Part shown: one piece after another, positions 1 through 16,495 of the stretch
Layout: every line of letters begins with the position of its first letter
Numbering within the stretch: the stretch's first letter is position 1
Assembly (NCBI GenBank): GCA_003254925.1
Contig: QANZ01015150.1
Location: 234,409 to 298,408, forward strand
DNA from: Chamaecrista fasciculata
Lineage: Eukaryota > Streptophyta > Magnoliopsida > Fabales > Fabaceae
Reading direction: 5' to 3'
Length of the DNA: 64,000 nt
Notes under the pieces: model-generated
The model's database searches: none
Told to the model about the DNA's origin: nothing
Seen by the model: the letters and a program-made list of their open reading frames with translations, nothing else
Program-made: the position numbers and the translations under genes

Positions 1-27
1 ATAGCCAATAGTATTTTTCCTTTCCAG

Positions 28-1020
28 ATGCAATTCATACCAGAAGGCTTTAAAACCAGAAAATGGTATGAAGCAATTTTGGTAGACACCAACTCCATAG
101 AACTTACCCATCAGAATCATAAGTCCGAAAAATTCCTTTGTCCCACAGAAGAACAAATTGTTTTTTCTAAATTTAAAATTTTACAAGTCCTTACAGTAGC
201 AGATTGGAATGCACATGTTCTGCATCCCAAAAGCTTTTCTATTCAGATGACCCCTCCTACCTATACCTACATAGACTATAAGAATGCCTGGTTTTATTTT
301 CTTCTTCTTCGACCAGGTACAGAACATTCTTGGTTTATTTGGTTTCGAAAATCCATTGATAAATTCCCTGCTTGGTTTATCAAATGGTTTTATTATTTTG
401 GCATAACCTCAGATATTTTTCCTCCCTTCGCATTATCAGCTTTAGAATACTTTAGAAAAAATACAAATTATCCTGAAGGAACTCATCTCCTTCAATTTGT
501 TTTAAATTTTGGAATAACATGGGCCTTTCATTGGGACTATGGTTTTTCCACAGAATTACCTTCCTCTTCCCCTAGAACTCTATCCAGAAATTTATTCATT
601 AAATGGTGGAATAAATTTAATCCACAGATTCTTGCCCCAGAAAAGATTCGTCTTTGGATTAACCAAAATTCAAATTCGTTTTATATTGTCTCTTCTCAGA
701 CGCAAACTATAGAACAGTCTAAGTTTCTTTTGAGAAAATCACAGAAATTAGCCCAGCTAGCTCAGGCTACTTCAGAAGCCGAATGGGATCAGATTTGGAA
801 CTCTGTTCATCCCTCAGAAAAGAAACAAAATTATTGTTCCCCAACAAATAAGGAAGCATCTCATTCAGAAGCATCATCCACCAATTCTCCTGATCCAGAA
901 ATAGATGACGATAAGAATTACTTTGCAGACTTTTTTGCCCCCGGGAATAGGGTGTCAGACAGCTCTCCTACTTTTGGCCATGATTCAGAAAGCATGAGAC
1001 ACCTATCTCAGTTTGATTAA
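28..1020 (+). CDS. Endogenous pararetrovirus ORF, function unknown (330 aa)
   Basis: Intact 330-codon ORF starting at a true ATG. I do not recognise a catalytic motif: there is no reverse transcriptase, protease or zinc-knuckle signature. The first 200 residues are rich in Trp, Phe and Tyr; the last 90 are Ser/Asp/Glu-rich and probably disordered. It sits just upstream of a caulimovirid-type promoter and primer-binding site, which in a circular viral genome is the place of the last ORF. Florendovirus-type endogenous caulimovirids are known to carry a second ORF of unknown function there, so that is my inferred identity. The element is cut off by the window start, so the reverse-transcriptase part that should precede it is not visible. 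Medium confidence in viral origin, low in any function. Confidence 0.6.
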   Translation: MQFIPEGFKTRKWYEAILVDTNSIELTHQNHKSEKFLCPTEEQIVFSKFKILQVLTVADWNAHVLHPKSFSIQMTPPTYTYIDYKNAWFYFLLLRPGTEHSWFIWFRKSIDKFPAWFIKWFYYFGITSDIFPPFALSALEYFRKNTNYPEGTHLLQFVLNFGITWAFHWDYGFSTELPSSSPRTLSRNLFIKWWNKFNPQILAPEKIRLWINQNSNSFYIVSSQTQTIEQSKFLLRKSQKLAQLAQATSEAEWDQIWNSVHPSEKKQNYCSPTNKEASHSEASSTNSPDPEIDDDKNYFADFFAPGNRVSDSSPTFGHDSESMRHLSQFD

Positions 1021-1179
1021 ACCGACACTTCAGTAAGTAGACAGCAAGCATCTCTTTTCATAAAGCAGCCTTTTACTTTTTCTTTTCTCAAGATAAGATG
1101 CAATATGTTTGTAATTTACTTTTCAGATTCGAATGTGTCTTAAGTCCGCGGACTTCAATGCTTTGAAATCCGTCAGAGG

Positions 1180-1192
1180 ACTATATATGTTG
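1180..1192 (+). promoter_or_regulatory. TATA box of pararetroviral promoter
   Basis: The motif CTATATATG lies about 160 bp after the upstream viral ORF and about 430 bp before the primer-binding site, the arrangement expected for the pregenomic RNA promoter of caulimovirids. Inferred from position and motif only. Confidence 0.5.
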
Positions 1193-1367
1193 TTTGAAGT
1201 GTTTGTTGTAAGGCATTCGAAAATCAGTGTGTGAACAATAGTGTGAGAAAAGTGTGCAAGAATTCTCTGTAAGCCTACTATCTCTTGTAAGTCTTTCAAT
1301 ATATATAAAAATATCTATTTCTATTTTATGAGTAGTTATAAATTTTATATTAAGCAAGAACTTCATC

Positions 1368-1607
1368 ATGTTAATAGTTATATCAAAAAAATTTTGGCAA
1401 GATATAGAACTTTTATCTAAAGTTTTACTTAAAAACGAAATTTCATATATAGAAGGAAATTATTTTATTATAGATATATCGCCTAATTTGCAAATACATC
1501 ATAAGAAAATAAAAGATCGTTTAGAAAGTTTAATTGGTGCAAAAAATTATTATAGCATATTTTCTGGTAAACTGTTAACTACTTTATCTTTATTATCTCG
1601 AGTTTAA
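1368..1607 (+). CDS. Small ORF in the pararetroviral leader (79 aa), unassigned
   Basis: A 79-codon ORF with ATG start, basic and Ile/Leu-rich, between the TATA box and the tRNA-Met primer-binding site. Caulimovirid leaders usually contain several short ORFs, and this one ends only 6 bp before the primer-binding site. I recognise no domain. It could be a leader ORF that affects ribosome passage, or a chance ORF in AT-rich DNA. Confidence 0.3.
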   Translation: MLIVISKKFWQDIELLSKVLLKNEISYIEGNYFIIDISPNLQIHHKKIKDRLESLIGAKNYYSIFSGKLLTTLSLLSRV

Positions 1608-1613
1608 ACCCTA

Positions 1614-1626
1614 TGGTATCAGAGCC
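1614..1626 (+). other. tRNA-Met primer-binding site of the pararetrovirus
   Basis: TGGTATCAGAGCC is complementary to the 3' end of plant initiator tRNA-Met and is the standard minus-strand primer site of Caulimoviridae. It fixes the origin of the viral map and shows the orientation of this copy as plus. Confidence 0.9.
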
Positions 1627-1821
1627 ATGTTTTTTAAATTAACTGGCATATTTTTCGATAACTCTATTTTTCATTAAGTTAGGCCGTGCTAGCGTTGGTC
1701 AGCCGTGTTGTAACTCGTTGGTCAGCCCGTGTGAGTCGTGTGAGGCGTGTTAGGGTGGTCCCGAGGCGGTGGTCCCGATAGACAGTCTTAGCTGAGTAAG
1801 AGATATAGATTTATTGAAAAA
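1627..1821 (+). other. Pararetroviral leader between primer site and movement protein
   Basis: About 195 bp of leader, unusually GC-rich for the neighbourhood, with repeated GTGTGAGTCGTGTGAGGCGTG-like and GGTCCCGA motifs. It is non-coding as far as I can see. Confidence 0.4.
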
Positions 1822-2190
1822 ATGTCTAAGTTAGTTAAAAAGCTTAGTTCTTTATCATTAGGAAAAGAAGTTGTTAGAGTACCTTCTACCTCATCTTCTT
1901 CTTTAATTTCAAAAACCCAGAATCAAGATATAGTTAACAATTCAGAATTAGTAATAAGTGAAATAGAAAATAGATTAGCAGTCTGGGATATGCCTAGAAT
2001 CCCCAGTAAAGAAGTTTATAGACAATCTACTTTTAATTTCATGAGTAAAGATATCTGTAGAACGATAGAGTCCACTCATTCAATGAGCGGAGCTCAAGAA
2101 AATCTTTATTTATTAGATAAACATATGATAGATCAGCATAGAAAAGAACATTTTAAGTATTTGCATGTAGGATTAATTCAAGTCGCTGTA
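1822..2190 (+). pseudogene. Movement protein N-terminus, cut by inversion
   Basis: The reading frame opens at ATG 1822 and gives about 123 residues that match the start of a caulimovirid 30K-type movement protein. This is supported by the order after the primer site and by the conserved stretch YLHVGLIQVAV near residues 113-123. Homology stops at position 2190; the last eight codons of the ORF (to 2214) read into the opposite-strand viral block and are a junction artefact. A full movement protein should run on for about 200 more residues, so this copy is broken. The 1988-2190 part is repeated in inverted orientation at 4698-4904. Confidence 0.75.
1988..2190 (+). repeat. Inverted repeat arm 1 of rearranged pararetrovirus
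   Basis: This 203-bp arm is the near-perfect inverse of 4698-4904. Differences are a handful of substitutions and a 4-bp GATA duplication in the other arm. The 2.5-kb spacer holds the inverted coat protein region. Confidence 0.9.
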
Positions 2191-4276
2191 TATCATCTAT
2201 ATCTAATAAATTAATCTTCTTTAAAACTTTGCAATCTTTAGATATATGTCCAAAACGACCACATTTAAAACAAGTGATATTTGATGAAAATTTCTTTCTA
2301 TCCTTATTCCTTTTAGGATTATAAGAACGTTTTCTAGAATTTGAAAAAATTTTCTGTTTATAAAACCTTTTTCTAAAAGTCTGAGGTTTTGTAAACCTTC
2401 TCTTTCTTTTTTGGGAAGAAGGAGCTTGGATTTTTTCGTAGCCATATTGCTGACAAAAACTTCCAAGTTCTTTTCTGTTATCTAAAGATTCTCTGTGTAG
2501 TTTTGATTGTAACTTTAAATCATTACACAAAGATAATCCTTCTGTTGTAACTAAATCAATTAACTGACTATAAGAAAAATTATTATAAGAAATAGTATTA
2601 CTGTCTATTTTTCTTCTAATAGCTTCCCTCACCCTTTCTGCAAAGAGTTTAGGTAAACTTGCTATAAAATGTTCTTTCCAAAAATCCTGAGAACAATCTG
2701 GTCTCATAAAAACTTTTGTTAAAAACATATCTTTGTACCATCTGAAATCTGGCATAGTTGGACAACGTAAATTCATTAACTGTTCTGAAATTCGTTCTTG
2801 TGAATTATCGGGATCACCCACAAAATGTTTAGTGATAGCCCAAACTAGTGTTGCTACAGCATCTTGGACAATTACTTGTCCTTCTTGCTTAATAGCTTCT
2901 AAGACTGTATTCTTATCTGTATTGGTAAGATAGTTGTCCCACCAACCTTTTAACAGTCCTGTAAAGCCTGCTGCTATCATAGTAGCAATGGCTTTATCAT
3001 TATTGTTATGAACTTTACATGCTGAAGCATATATAGTCATATTCTGCAACATATCTAAAATCTGATATTCTGACTTACCATCTAAATTCCATTCTATAAT
3101 ATCTTTACCAGTGTAACTAGTAGTATAATCCATGCCTTTTTTTTCAAACTGAGTATCAGGATATGTAGGTCGTGGATAATAATTTCTAGTTCTGGCAAAA
3201 GATGTAGATGTATTTTTCTTAAAATCTATTTTTTCTATAAAATTATCTTCAGTACTACTTTCATATTGACTTAAAACATTAACTGACTTATTCTTAACAT
3301 CTAACTTATTAAATTTTTCTATTATCTCTGAAAGTAAAGCATCTTTATTTCTTCCTAATTTAATCTGTTTACAGTCATCATCAGATAAAACTGAAAACTT
3401 AAAACTAGGTTTCTGCAAAGAAGAAGATGCAATAGAAGAAGATAAACTATGTGATGTATTTCTAAATTCTAAATTACTCTGCATATGTTCTGGTTTATTT
3501 AAAACATTTTCGATTTTGTTCATTTGCTGAGACATAGTATTCAAAGTGATATTTGGAAAATTATTCTGAGAAACTACTTTCGAAATATCCATTTTTGATA
3601 CTGGAACATCCTTTAAAGGTTGTTTATCTTCAACAACTTTTATAGGAGTAGCATCAACAAACGAACTTCCTATTTGTAATTTTAAGTTCTCAAATGGCGG
3701 ATGAATAGATTCTATTTTATCACCCTTTTCAGTTTCCCAACTGGTGGTAACTTTACTAATGGCATTTACTGATGAAATAAAAGGATTTTCTATATGATTT
3801 TCTATGCAAAACATATCAAACCATTCAAAAAAGAAAACATGTTCTTTTATTTTTAGTAAATAATCATAAAATTTTTGAAGCCATTCAGACTTCTGTTCTG
3901 AAGAAAAGGTAGTAAAATACCATTTTCTTCGTTCCTTATTTTTATCTGACATAAGATCTCTTTTTAAAAATTCTTTATTAATTTCAAATTCTTTATTCAA
4001 GACCATTATTTGAGAATGAGTTTGAGAATAACTCTCCGACTTTTCTTCATATACTGGTTCAGGAATAATAGGTTTGAAATTAACACCTGCTAAATCAAAA
4101 TGTAAAGTAGAATTAGAATCTACAGATCTTCTAGATGTAGACTCTTCTTTCTGATTTTGAAAATTTTTTGAAGAAAAAGATCGTTGCATTCTAAGTTTAA
4201 CATTACCTTCTAAGTCTACTTCAAAATTATCTAGAATATTACTCTCTATTCTGGGTGGAGAGCAAATCTGTTTCAA
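2191..4276 (-). pseudogene. Pararetroviral coat protein region, inverted copy
   Basis: About 695 codons open on the minus strand. The far end carries a CCHC zinc knuckle (CFKCGRFGHISKDC) after a Lys/Arg-rich stretch, the hallmark of caulimovirid coat proteins; a Trp/Phe-rich central block precedes it. The first half is Ser/Thr/Glu-rich. There is no ATG at the 5' edge: the frame begins right after a TAG at 4289-4291, and the remains of the movement protein lie upstream in the same frame. This suggests an original single polyprotein (movement protein then coat protein), as in petuvirus and florendovirus relatives. The last ten codons before 2153 are antisense movement-protein sequence created by the inversion. 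No protease or reverse transcriptase follows. Broken, endogenous. Confidence 0.85.
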
Positions 4277-4288
4277 ATTCCATTCTTT

Positions 4289-4904
4289 CTATAAAGAGGC
4301 AATTTTATCAGCGTGTTTAATTAATTTTGGGGTATGAACCTTTGAACGCTGTAAATTTGCTTCTAACAAAATTGTTTCGTTTTTAGGCGAAACTTGTTTA
4401 ATTCCTATGTTTAAACATGTATGCAATAATTTATAATGAATTCTATAAATAACAGCTAAATGTTCTGATTCGGCACGAAAAATGCCTTCTTTCGTTACTA
4501 TGTACAAAATTTAAGAATTCTCTATTCTTAGTATACTTAAACCAAGAGGTAAATCTGGGAAAACATTAAAATAAATCGGTCCATCACATAAATTTGATTC
4601 TGTTATGGCAATCAAAGAATCATTAAAATTAAGAGCATTTCTATCACACAAAAACAAGTAAAACTGGATGATCTATTCCTAGTCGATGTAAGGGTTTTAC
4701 AGCGACTTGAATTAATCCTACATGCAAATACTTAAAATGTTATTTTCTATGCTGATCTATCTATCATCTGTTTATCTAATAAATAAAGATTTTCTTGAGC
4801 TCCACTCATTGAATGAGTGGACTGTATCGTTCTACAGACATCTTTACTCATGAAATTAAAAGTAGACTGTCTATAAACTTCTTTACTGGGGATTCTAGGC
4901 ATAT
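4289..4904 (-). pseudogene. Second movement protein copy, decayed, inverted
   Basis: Read on the minus strand, 4904-4698 repeats the movement-protein segment of 1988-2190 with a few substitutions and a 4-bp insertion. Further movement-protein-like sequence follows toward the coat protein region, including a 72-codon open stretch (4507-4289). At least two stops interrupt it, and one TAG separates it from the coat protein in the same frame. The 5' end of this copy is missing beyond 4904. Not functional. Confidence 0.7.
4698..4904 (-). repeat. Inverted repeat arm 2 of rearranged pararetrovirus
   Basis: The inverse of 1988-2190, over 95% identical by eye. Similarity ends abruptly at 4904, the probable right boundary of the viral block with host DNA. 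Confidence 0.9.
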
Positions 4905-4970
4905 AGTTAAAAATAGAATAGATATTTTAAATAAGAAGTTTGAAACTGATATTTGCTCAGATCATCCTTA

Positions 4971-5900
4971 GAAAACTTATTTTTGGTGTTTGAATAATCA
5001 AAATATACTACTTAATCTTTAAATAATTGCAATTGTCAACGATTTGTTCCCTAGGTTAAATTCAGGGACCAAATAGTATAAATTTATTACAAATTCAGAG
5101 ACCAAAGAGTATAATGTGTTGGGGAATAGTATAAAAAATTGTAGGATACGATATGATCAGTTCGAGTCGCGTCACAAGGACACTGTCCTAAAGAGATATT
5201 CCGCAACCCCTCAGGAATTAGGAAGCGGTACTCCCCAGGATTAATCAAACTCTTCTTGTTTCTCAAACAAGGATTCAGAATAGCAGAAGATAAGAATTCA
5301 GTGAGTTGATACAGATTAGTCCCTCAACGTTACATTCATTCTGATCAAGATAGCCAATATATCAGGTAATAAAAATTAGGGCAAATAAAGACAATTTAAT
5401 CACATATTAAATTGTCTTTATTACTCATAAAACTCATTTAAAAACTTATCAGCCACAATTATTTTCTGATCAATAACCTTCACAAAATAAATCACAATAA
5501 ATTGACAGTTTTAAAATAGGAAATAAAGACGAGAAAATAATAATGATAAAAGATATTTTGGCTCTTCCTTGATCTCACAAAAATAGGACGTTATTTGACA
5601 CAATCAAATATTATAATATATAATATTTCCAACATAATGTTAGTCCAAATATTCAAGGACCAAATAGTATTAATTTAGTACAAACTCAGGACAAAAAAAA
5701 ATAAAGTTAGTTCAAGTTTAGGGATAAAATAGTATTAATTTAGTACAAATTTAAGGATAAAAAAGAATAAAATTAGTTCAAATTCACGGACTAAATCATC
5801 ACTAGGAACCAAATAGTTGAAGATTAAATTTTTTTAGGAACCAAATCGTGTATTTAATTATTCAAATACTGATTAGTTGACTCGGTGTAAATTCATGTCC
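4971..5900. mobile_element. Decayed MULE-like foldback element, interrupted by solo LTR
   Basis: The ends resemble the complete element at 18731-19105: both share the GAATAATCAAAATATA segment and the 'gattagttgactcggt' segment near the other end. The right terminus is lost. A solo LTR at 5117-5634 is inserted in it. The rest is a series of 'gggaccaaatagtata' type repeats. Confidence 0.55.
5117..5634. mobile_element. Solo LTR (518 bp) with TAATG target-site duplication
   Basis: It begins TGTTGGGG and ends TTTCCAACA, so the termini are TG...CA with a 6-bp inverted repeat (TGTTGG/CCAACA). It is flanked on both sides by the identical 5-bp sequence TAATG (5112-5116 and 5635-5639). No internal retrotransposon sequence or second LTR is present, so it is a solo LTR left by recombination. 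The family is not assigned. Confidence 0.85.
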
Positions 5901-5980
5901 ATTTCAAAGGAATTGACTCAAACAGTGTCGTATCCACCATCAATGTTTCAGAAAACTCACTATAATAATTGATTAATGTA

Positions 5981-6012
<32 letters not shown>

Positions 6013-6330
6013 CTAGAGGCTTTGCGTGCCCGTATGTATATAAAATATAAAATTATTTAAAAATAATTTGTTAAAAGAGAATATCACAGGGTACCAAAAT
6101 GTCACTTTTTAAATCACCGAGTACTAAAGTGAAATATGACCAAACCATAGAGTACCAAAGTGTAATTTACCCTTTTTTTTATAGAGTTTAAAATATTAAT
6201 GAAAATCAAAAGTAACTTATTTGGGGTGAGAGAATGTAGGCTAGAGGAAAGTGAAAGATTTCTTTTTATTTTTTATTTTTTTAATTCAGTAATTTTGACC
6301 AACCATAAAGGGGTGGAGCCATATAATATA
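6013..6330 (-). mobile_element. Short Helitron-like unit 1
   Basis: On the minus strand it ends GGGCACGCAAAGCCTCTAG followed by T, the CTRR-T ending of Helitrons. The opposite end is the AT-rich TATATTATATGGCTCC motif that also starts the copy near 37.5 kb. Inside is one arm (about 6085-6175) of the 'ggtaccaaagtgtaatttaccc' repeat family. No Rep/helicase, so non-autonomous. Confidence 0.45.
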
Positions 6331-6337
6331 GTATATA

Positions 6338-6622
6338 TTAGGGGCTTTCCGTGTCCGTTTGATTTGACATTTGTAGCTATTCAGTGACTAAATAATATAT
6401 TTCTATTACTCAAAGACTAAATCGTTAAAAGTGTGAAAATTAAAAGATCAAATAATAAGTTTTCACTTTCTTAAATCTCATCTACTACTTTCTCTTTTCC
6501 ATTATTTGTACACTTAGCCAATTATCAAGTTTCACAGGTTTATTTCTTATTTTTTTAATTTTTAATTTAATTATTTTTGACCTACGAAAAGCACCCTCAC
6601 ACATATAATATAGTATAGATAT
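6338..6622 (-). mobile_element. Short Helitron-like unit 2, end-to-end with unit 1
   Basis: On the minus strand it ends GGACACGGAAAGCCCCTAA followed by T and starts near TCTATACTATATTATATG at 6622. It abuts unit 1 directly. Non-coding. Confidence 0.45.
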
Positions 6623-6663
6623 AGATGTTATTCAACCATCTTATCAGTATGCGTTTTATGTTT

Positions 6664-6930
6664 ACAGGAATTATGTTGTACAATTTGTAATCCAAATGCA
6701 AAATGCATTATCAAATGCAGCAATTGTACGACGACTTGCTGGAGAATTTGTTTAAATTGTCTAGGCACAAGCTTGGTAATTATGTGGTGCAATTTCTTTT
6801 GGAAAACTCTAATATGAGGATTGTTGGTTTCATAATTCAAGAGATAATGAATAGCCCTGAATTTCTGGATGTTCTTCGGTGTCCTTTTGGGAATTACGTT
6901 GCACAAGCAGGACTCGAATTTTCTGTGGTT
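6664..6930 (+). pseudogene. Pumilio (PUF repeat) protein fragment, frameshifted
   Basis: The translation shows PUF-repeat cores: NYVVQFVIQ at the start, then in another frame LSRHKLGNYVVQFLLENSN and finally CPFGNYVAQAG. The spacing of about 36 residues between cores fits Pumilio repeats, which bind RNA in the cytoplasm or nucleolus. A frameshift near 6745 separates the first repeat from the rest, and no start or further repeats are present. An acceptor-like TTTACAG precedes it, so it may be one exon of a larger gene that was copied or left behind. It lies beside Helitron-like units, a plausible capture route but not proven. Confidence 0.75.
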
Positions 6931-6951
6931 AGTATATATATTATTACTTAA

Positions 6952-7490
6952 TTAAGTTCTTCAGTAGGGAAATAAATTAAACAAGATTTTTAAAGTTTGG
7001 TTTGAGGATTAAATTACAGGGATCAGATGTGCATGACACTTTTGTGAACAGAATCATGTCCTACCAAGTGTTTTTACAAGATCACTTCTCTGGGATGAAA
7101 GTTTTGGCGTAGGTACAATAATCAATGCTTCAATCATAATAAGCAATAGTAGGAGCCAGTGGGTTTTATCATTTATTATGAGAAGGGTAATGCTATGAAA
7201 CAATGCATAGAAAGAGCTACTCATTTTTTTTGTTTCTTTCTCTCTCATCTCTCTTTCTCATTTCCGTTTTTCATTTTTAATTTGTAAACAACTTTCATTA
7301 AAAATTTTGTAAAAGTAGAGAGTAAAAAACCAATAGCTCTGTCTATGGGGTTTTTTAAAGTATAACCCTTATGAGAATAAGTTGTTGAGAAAAAAATTAT
7401 TTTGTCAACAAGTATTCATCGTGTATGCTCTAGAGGTCAATTATAGTGGCAGTGAATCCTCTACCATTCATTATTTTTTATGTTGTCTTT
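6952..7490. other. AT-rich intergenic DNA, no gene seen
   Basis: I see no coding similarity or clear repeat structure here. Confidence 0.5.
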
Positions 7491-7499
7491 GTTGTATAG

Positions 7500-7590
7500 T
7501 GTTTTTGGTAAACAGTCGCTCGGGTCCGATCACTCTGACCCCCTTTGTGAGGAGGCACCCCTTCTCCCGAAGTTATGGGGCTATTTTGCC
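7500..7590 (-). other. Nuclear insertion of plastid 23S rRNA fragment (NUPT)
   Basis: The minus strand reads GGCAAAATAGCCCC, then ACTTCGGGAGAAGGGGTGCC, then TCCTCACAAAGGGGGTC and finally CGACTGTTTACCAAAAACAC. This is the universally conserved central part of bacterial-type 23S rRNA, in the chloroplast rather than the mitochondrial form. A few C-to-T type differences mark it as an old nuclear copy. Only about 90 bp remain; flanks are ordinary nuclear DNA. Confidence 0.85.
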
Positions 7591-7779
7591 CTAAACAATC
7601 ATAAGCATGGGCCTTTCTTGATCCTTTGCAATAAAAACGAACAAATAAGTCTTACCTAATGTATCTAAATCGTTTATTAGATCTAGTGGCTCACTTAAAT
7701 CTAAACCGTACATGTCCACTTAATCGACTACCTTTCGGTTGAATACTCTGAATTTTGGCACATTGACATTTATTTGACT

Positions 7780-8300
7780 AGAGAGCGGTTGCATGTTTAT
7801 TAGTTGGGGCGGATAGTAGAAATTCTTATGTTTTGTTGTAATGCCTAATTTTGTTGTATTCTAACTTGAAATAAGAGAGTTATGATTAACTTCATGAAAC
7901 AAGAGATCCACTCTTGAGTCCGATTTAATCTCATTTATTGACGATACTAATTGGAAAGAGAAAAAACTCATTAAGAACAACCTGTAACTTTATTTTGTTG
8001 TATTCGAACTTGAAATAAGAGGTATGATCATATTCAATAGTTAAGGACCAAAATGGAACTGTTGGAAAACAATAAAAATCAAAATGGACCAAAAAAAAAA
8101 ATAGTAACAACCAAAATAGAAATATATTTAAAAAAAAAGGCAAAAGTACTAATTTCATCCCCAAACTTTATAAAAACTGCCAATTTCGTCTCCAATCTTT
8201 TTTTGTCAATTTCGTCCCCAATGTTTCCTAATTTAGTCAGTTTTATCCCCAAAGTTCATGAGTGGCTGGAAAACAAAAAAGGGTATATACTACTTATACA
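7780..8300. repeat. Fragments of dispersed foldback repeats
   Basis: 7840-8090 resembles family A ('gagagttatgattaac', 'gtattcgaacttgaaataag') also seen at 16.6-18.1, 27.4-28.2 and 36.1-36.7 kb. 8120-8280 holds a single arm of a 'ccccaaactttataaaaactgccaatttcgtc' type terminal repeat. Confidence 0.5.
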
Positions 8301-8529
8301 TAAACCTAGAGTGGCTTAATTAGATTGAAATGAGTCTATATAAATCCAATTAATAAAAAATGCAACTCAATGAAGATACAAGAAGTTGACAAGTAGCATG
8401 ACATACATATTATTAAAAGAAAGAACTAGTAATATTTTTAAACATGACAAGCTGAGCCTGACAAGGGCTTAATTTCTATAATTTCTTTAACATATTTGCC
8501 ATAAAATTTCCTAATAAAAATAAAGTAAT

Positions 8530-8790
8530 ATGAAAAATTTGTTCTACTAGAAAGAGAATATAAAAAACACATTTTGCACGACCAGTAATTTAAAGGAGAG
8601 AATGTAAATAAAAGTTGTGATTGAAAAAGTCTTAACAGTTTTCTTCTAATATGAAAATTTTATTTTACACGATTAATTATAATAAAAAGAGAATATAAAA
8701 AATACATTTTGCAAGACCAATAATTTAAGGGAGGAAATGTAAGTAAAAGTTGTGATTGAAAAACTCTTAAAAAGTTCTTTTTTTCCTAAT
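8530..8790. repeat. Tandem duplication, about 135-bp unit, two copies
   Basis: Both copies contain 'agagaatataaaaaa', 'acattttgca' and 'aaaagttgtgattgaaaaa' in the same order, at about 8550-8640 and 8690-8770. Roughly 85-90% identical by eye. Non-coding. Confidence 0.75.
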
Positions 8791-9262
8791 AAACAACGCA
8801 AATTCACTGTAACTTTTAGAGTAGTTTCCACTTATCAATTGCGAAAACCAGATAATAACATTAAGGAAAGTGTTCAACTGATAACAATATTACTGACTTT
8901 TTAAACTACAAAGTAAATGATATTATGAAACAAGATACATGGGAATTGTGAAGAGTTCTGGAAATTCTAACCGCAGTGATAATCCCAAAATGCAAATAAC
9001 GCCATCCACAAACTGGGTAACACAACACAACTAAATCTTTCTCCCCATAAGAAAAATGGCACATGAATCATATGATCTACGTGATCTTCGTTCTGACTAA
9101 CTGACGACGATGATGAAATATGAGGCACTAAGACAGGCTCTCACCTTTATTATTTATTCTGGATGGACTTTTGGGCGAGAAAGCAAAGGAATAAATTAAT
9201 TGCCAAGGTCATGGAGAGCTGATTGAGCAAGAGATCACAGGTGTTTGAACAAGTTTACTCCA

Positions 9263-15642
<6,380 letters not shown>

Positions 15643-16450
15643 TTTTGAACTTCAAAAGAAAAACAGACAAAAGATGGATCGTAATAATAATCAATACAGG
15701 CCAACAGAAAAATGGAAAGGAAAGCAAATATTATGAGGACATTGACTCGGTAAAGATTTATGACAAAAGAAAGATGATGATCACGGTAGCAAACCAGTTT
15801 CAGAACTAAGTTTGAGCGGAGGATCAAATTCATACATAATCTTGTGTACTACAATCCAAAACTCTCTTTCAACTAAATTATTTATTCGGCTGAGATCATA
15901 AAGTACAGAAGGATTTCAAAATAATTTGGCTCACACCAAGCCAATCATTAGTGAACTAACGACTGAACTCAACTAAACTTCCCCGCAACCAAACAATAAC
16001 AACAACAATATTCAATTTCAAATTACTCTGTCATTATCACACTATGTGACTGACCAAACTCCACATAAACATCAAATTCCATGAAGGATGTGTAATCAAA
16101 TTCCAAACCTCAAAACACAGGGAGGAAAAAGAAGAGGCTAAAATTTCGACAAATCCCCGAATGAACGAGATCAGCAATCATAAAAATCCCGAATAATTTT
16201 TACAAACTAAAACACAAACTTCCGATCGGGCAGAAAACAGTTCAATTCTGCATAATCGAACGATTCGAGAGTTCTTAAAATTATCATCAGCGATTTGGAA
16301 AACTACCTCCGAATCCAAAAAAATAGGGATCCAATGAGAGAGAAACGTACCTCGTTTTCTTCCTGTGATCTGAAGCAGAAGAGAGAGAATGACAGAGAAG
16401 GGCAATGGAAGGATAGAGAGAGTAATGAACAGAGATCCAATGGAGAAATA
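15643..16450 (-). promoter_or_regulatory. VHA-B: 5' UTR of VHA-B with a 701-bp leader intron
   Basis: A pyrimidine-rich leader exon (about 16450-16351, many CTCTCT motifs) ends in a consensus donor, ACGAG|GTACG, at 16350. An acceptor TTTTGAAG at about 15650 precedes seven leader bases and the ATG at 15642. Long leader introns are common in highly expressed plant housekeeping genes. The 5' limit is an estimate. Confidence 0.65.
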
Positions 16451-16477
16451 ATAATTGTTTTGTCAAGCACAAATAAT

Positions 16478-16495
16478 TATTTTTATATATTATTA
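16478..16495 (-). promoter_or_regulatory. Probable TATA box of VHA-B
   Basis: ATATATAAAAATAA on the minus strand lies about 30-40 bp upstream of the estimated leader start. Other AT-rich runs nearby make this tentative. Confidence 0.4.

Noticed and set aside
2191..2214. Last eight codons of the plus-strand movement-protein ORF
   Set aside because: They read through the inversion junction into antisense coat-protein sequence and are not movement protein.
28..4904. Complete, potentially active pararetrovirus
   Set aside because: No protease or reverse transcriptase in the window, inverted and truncated genes, stops in the second movement-protein copy.
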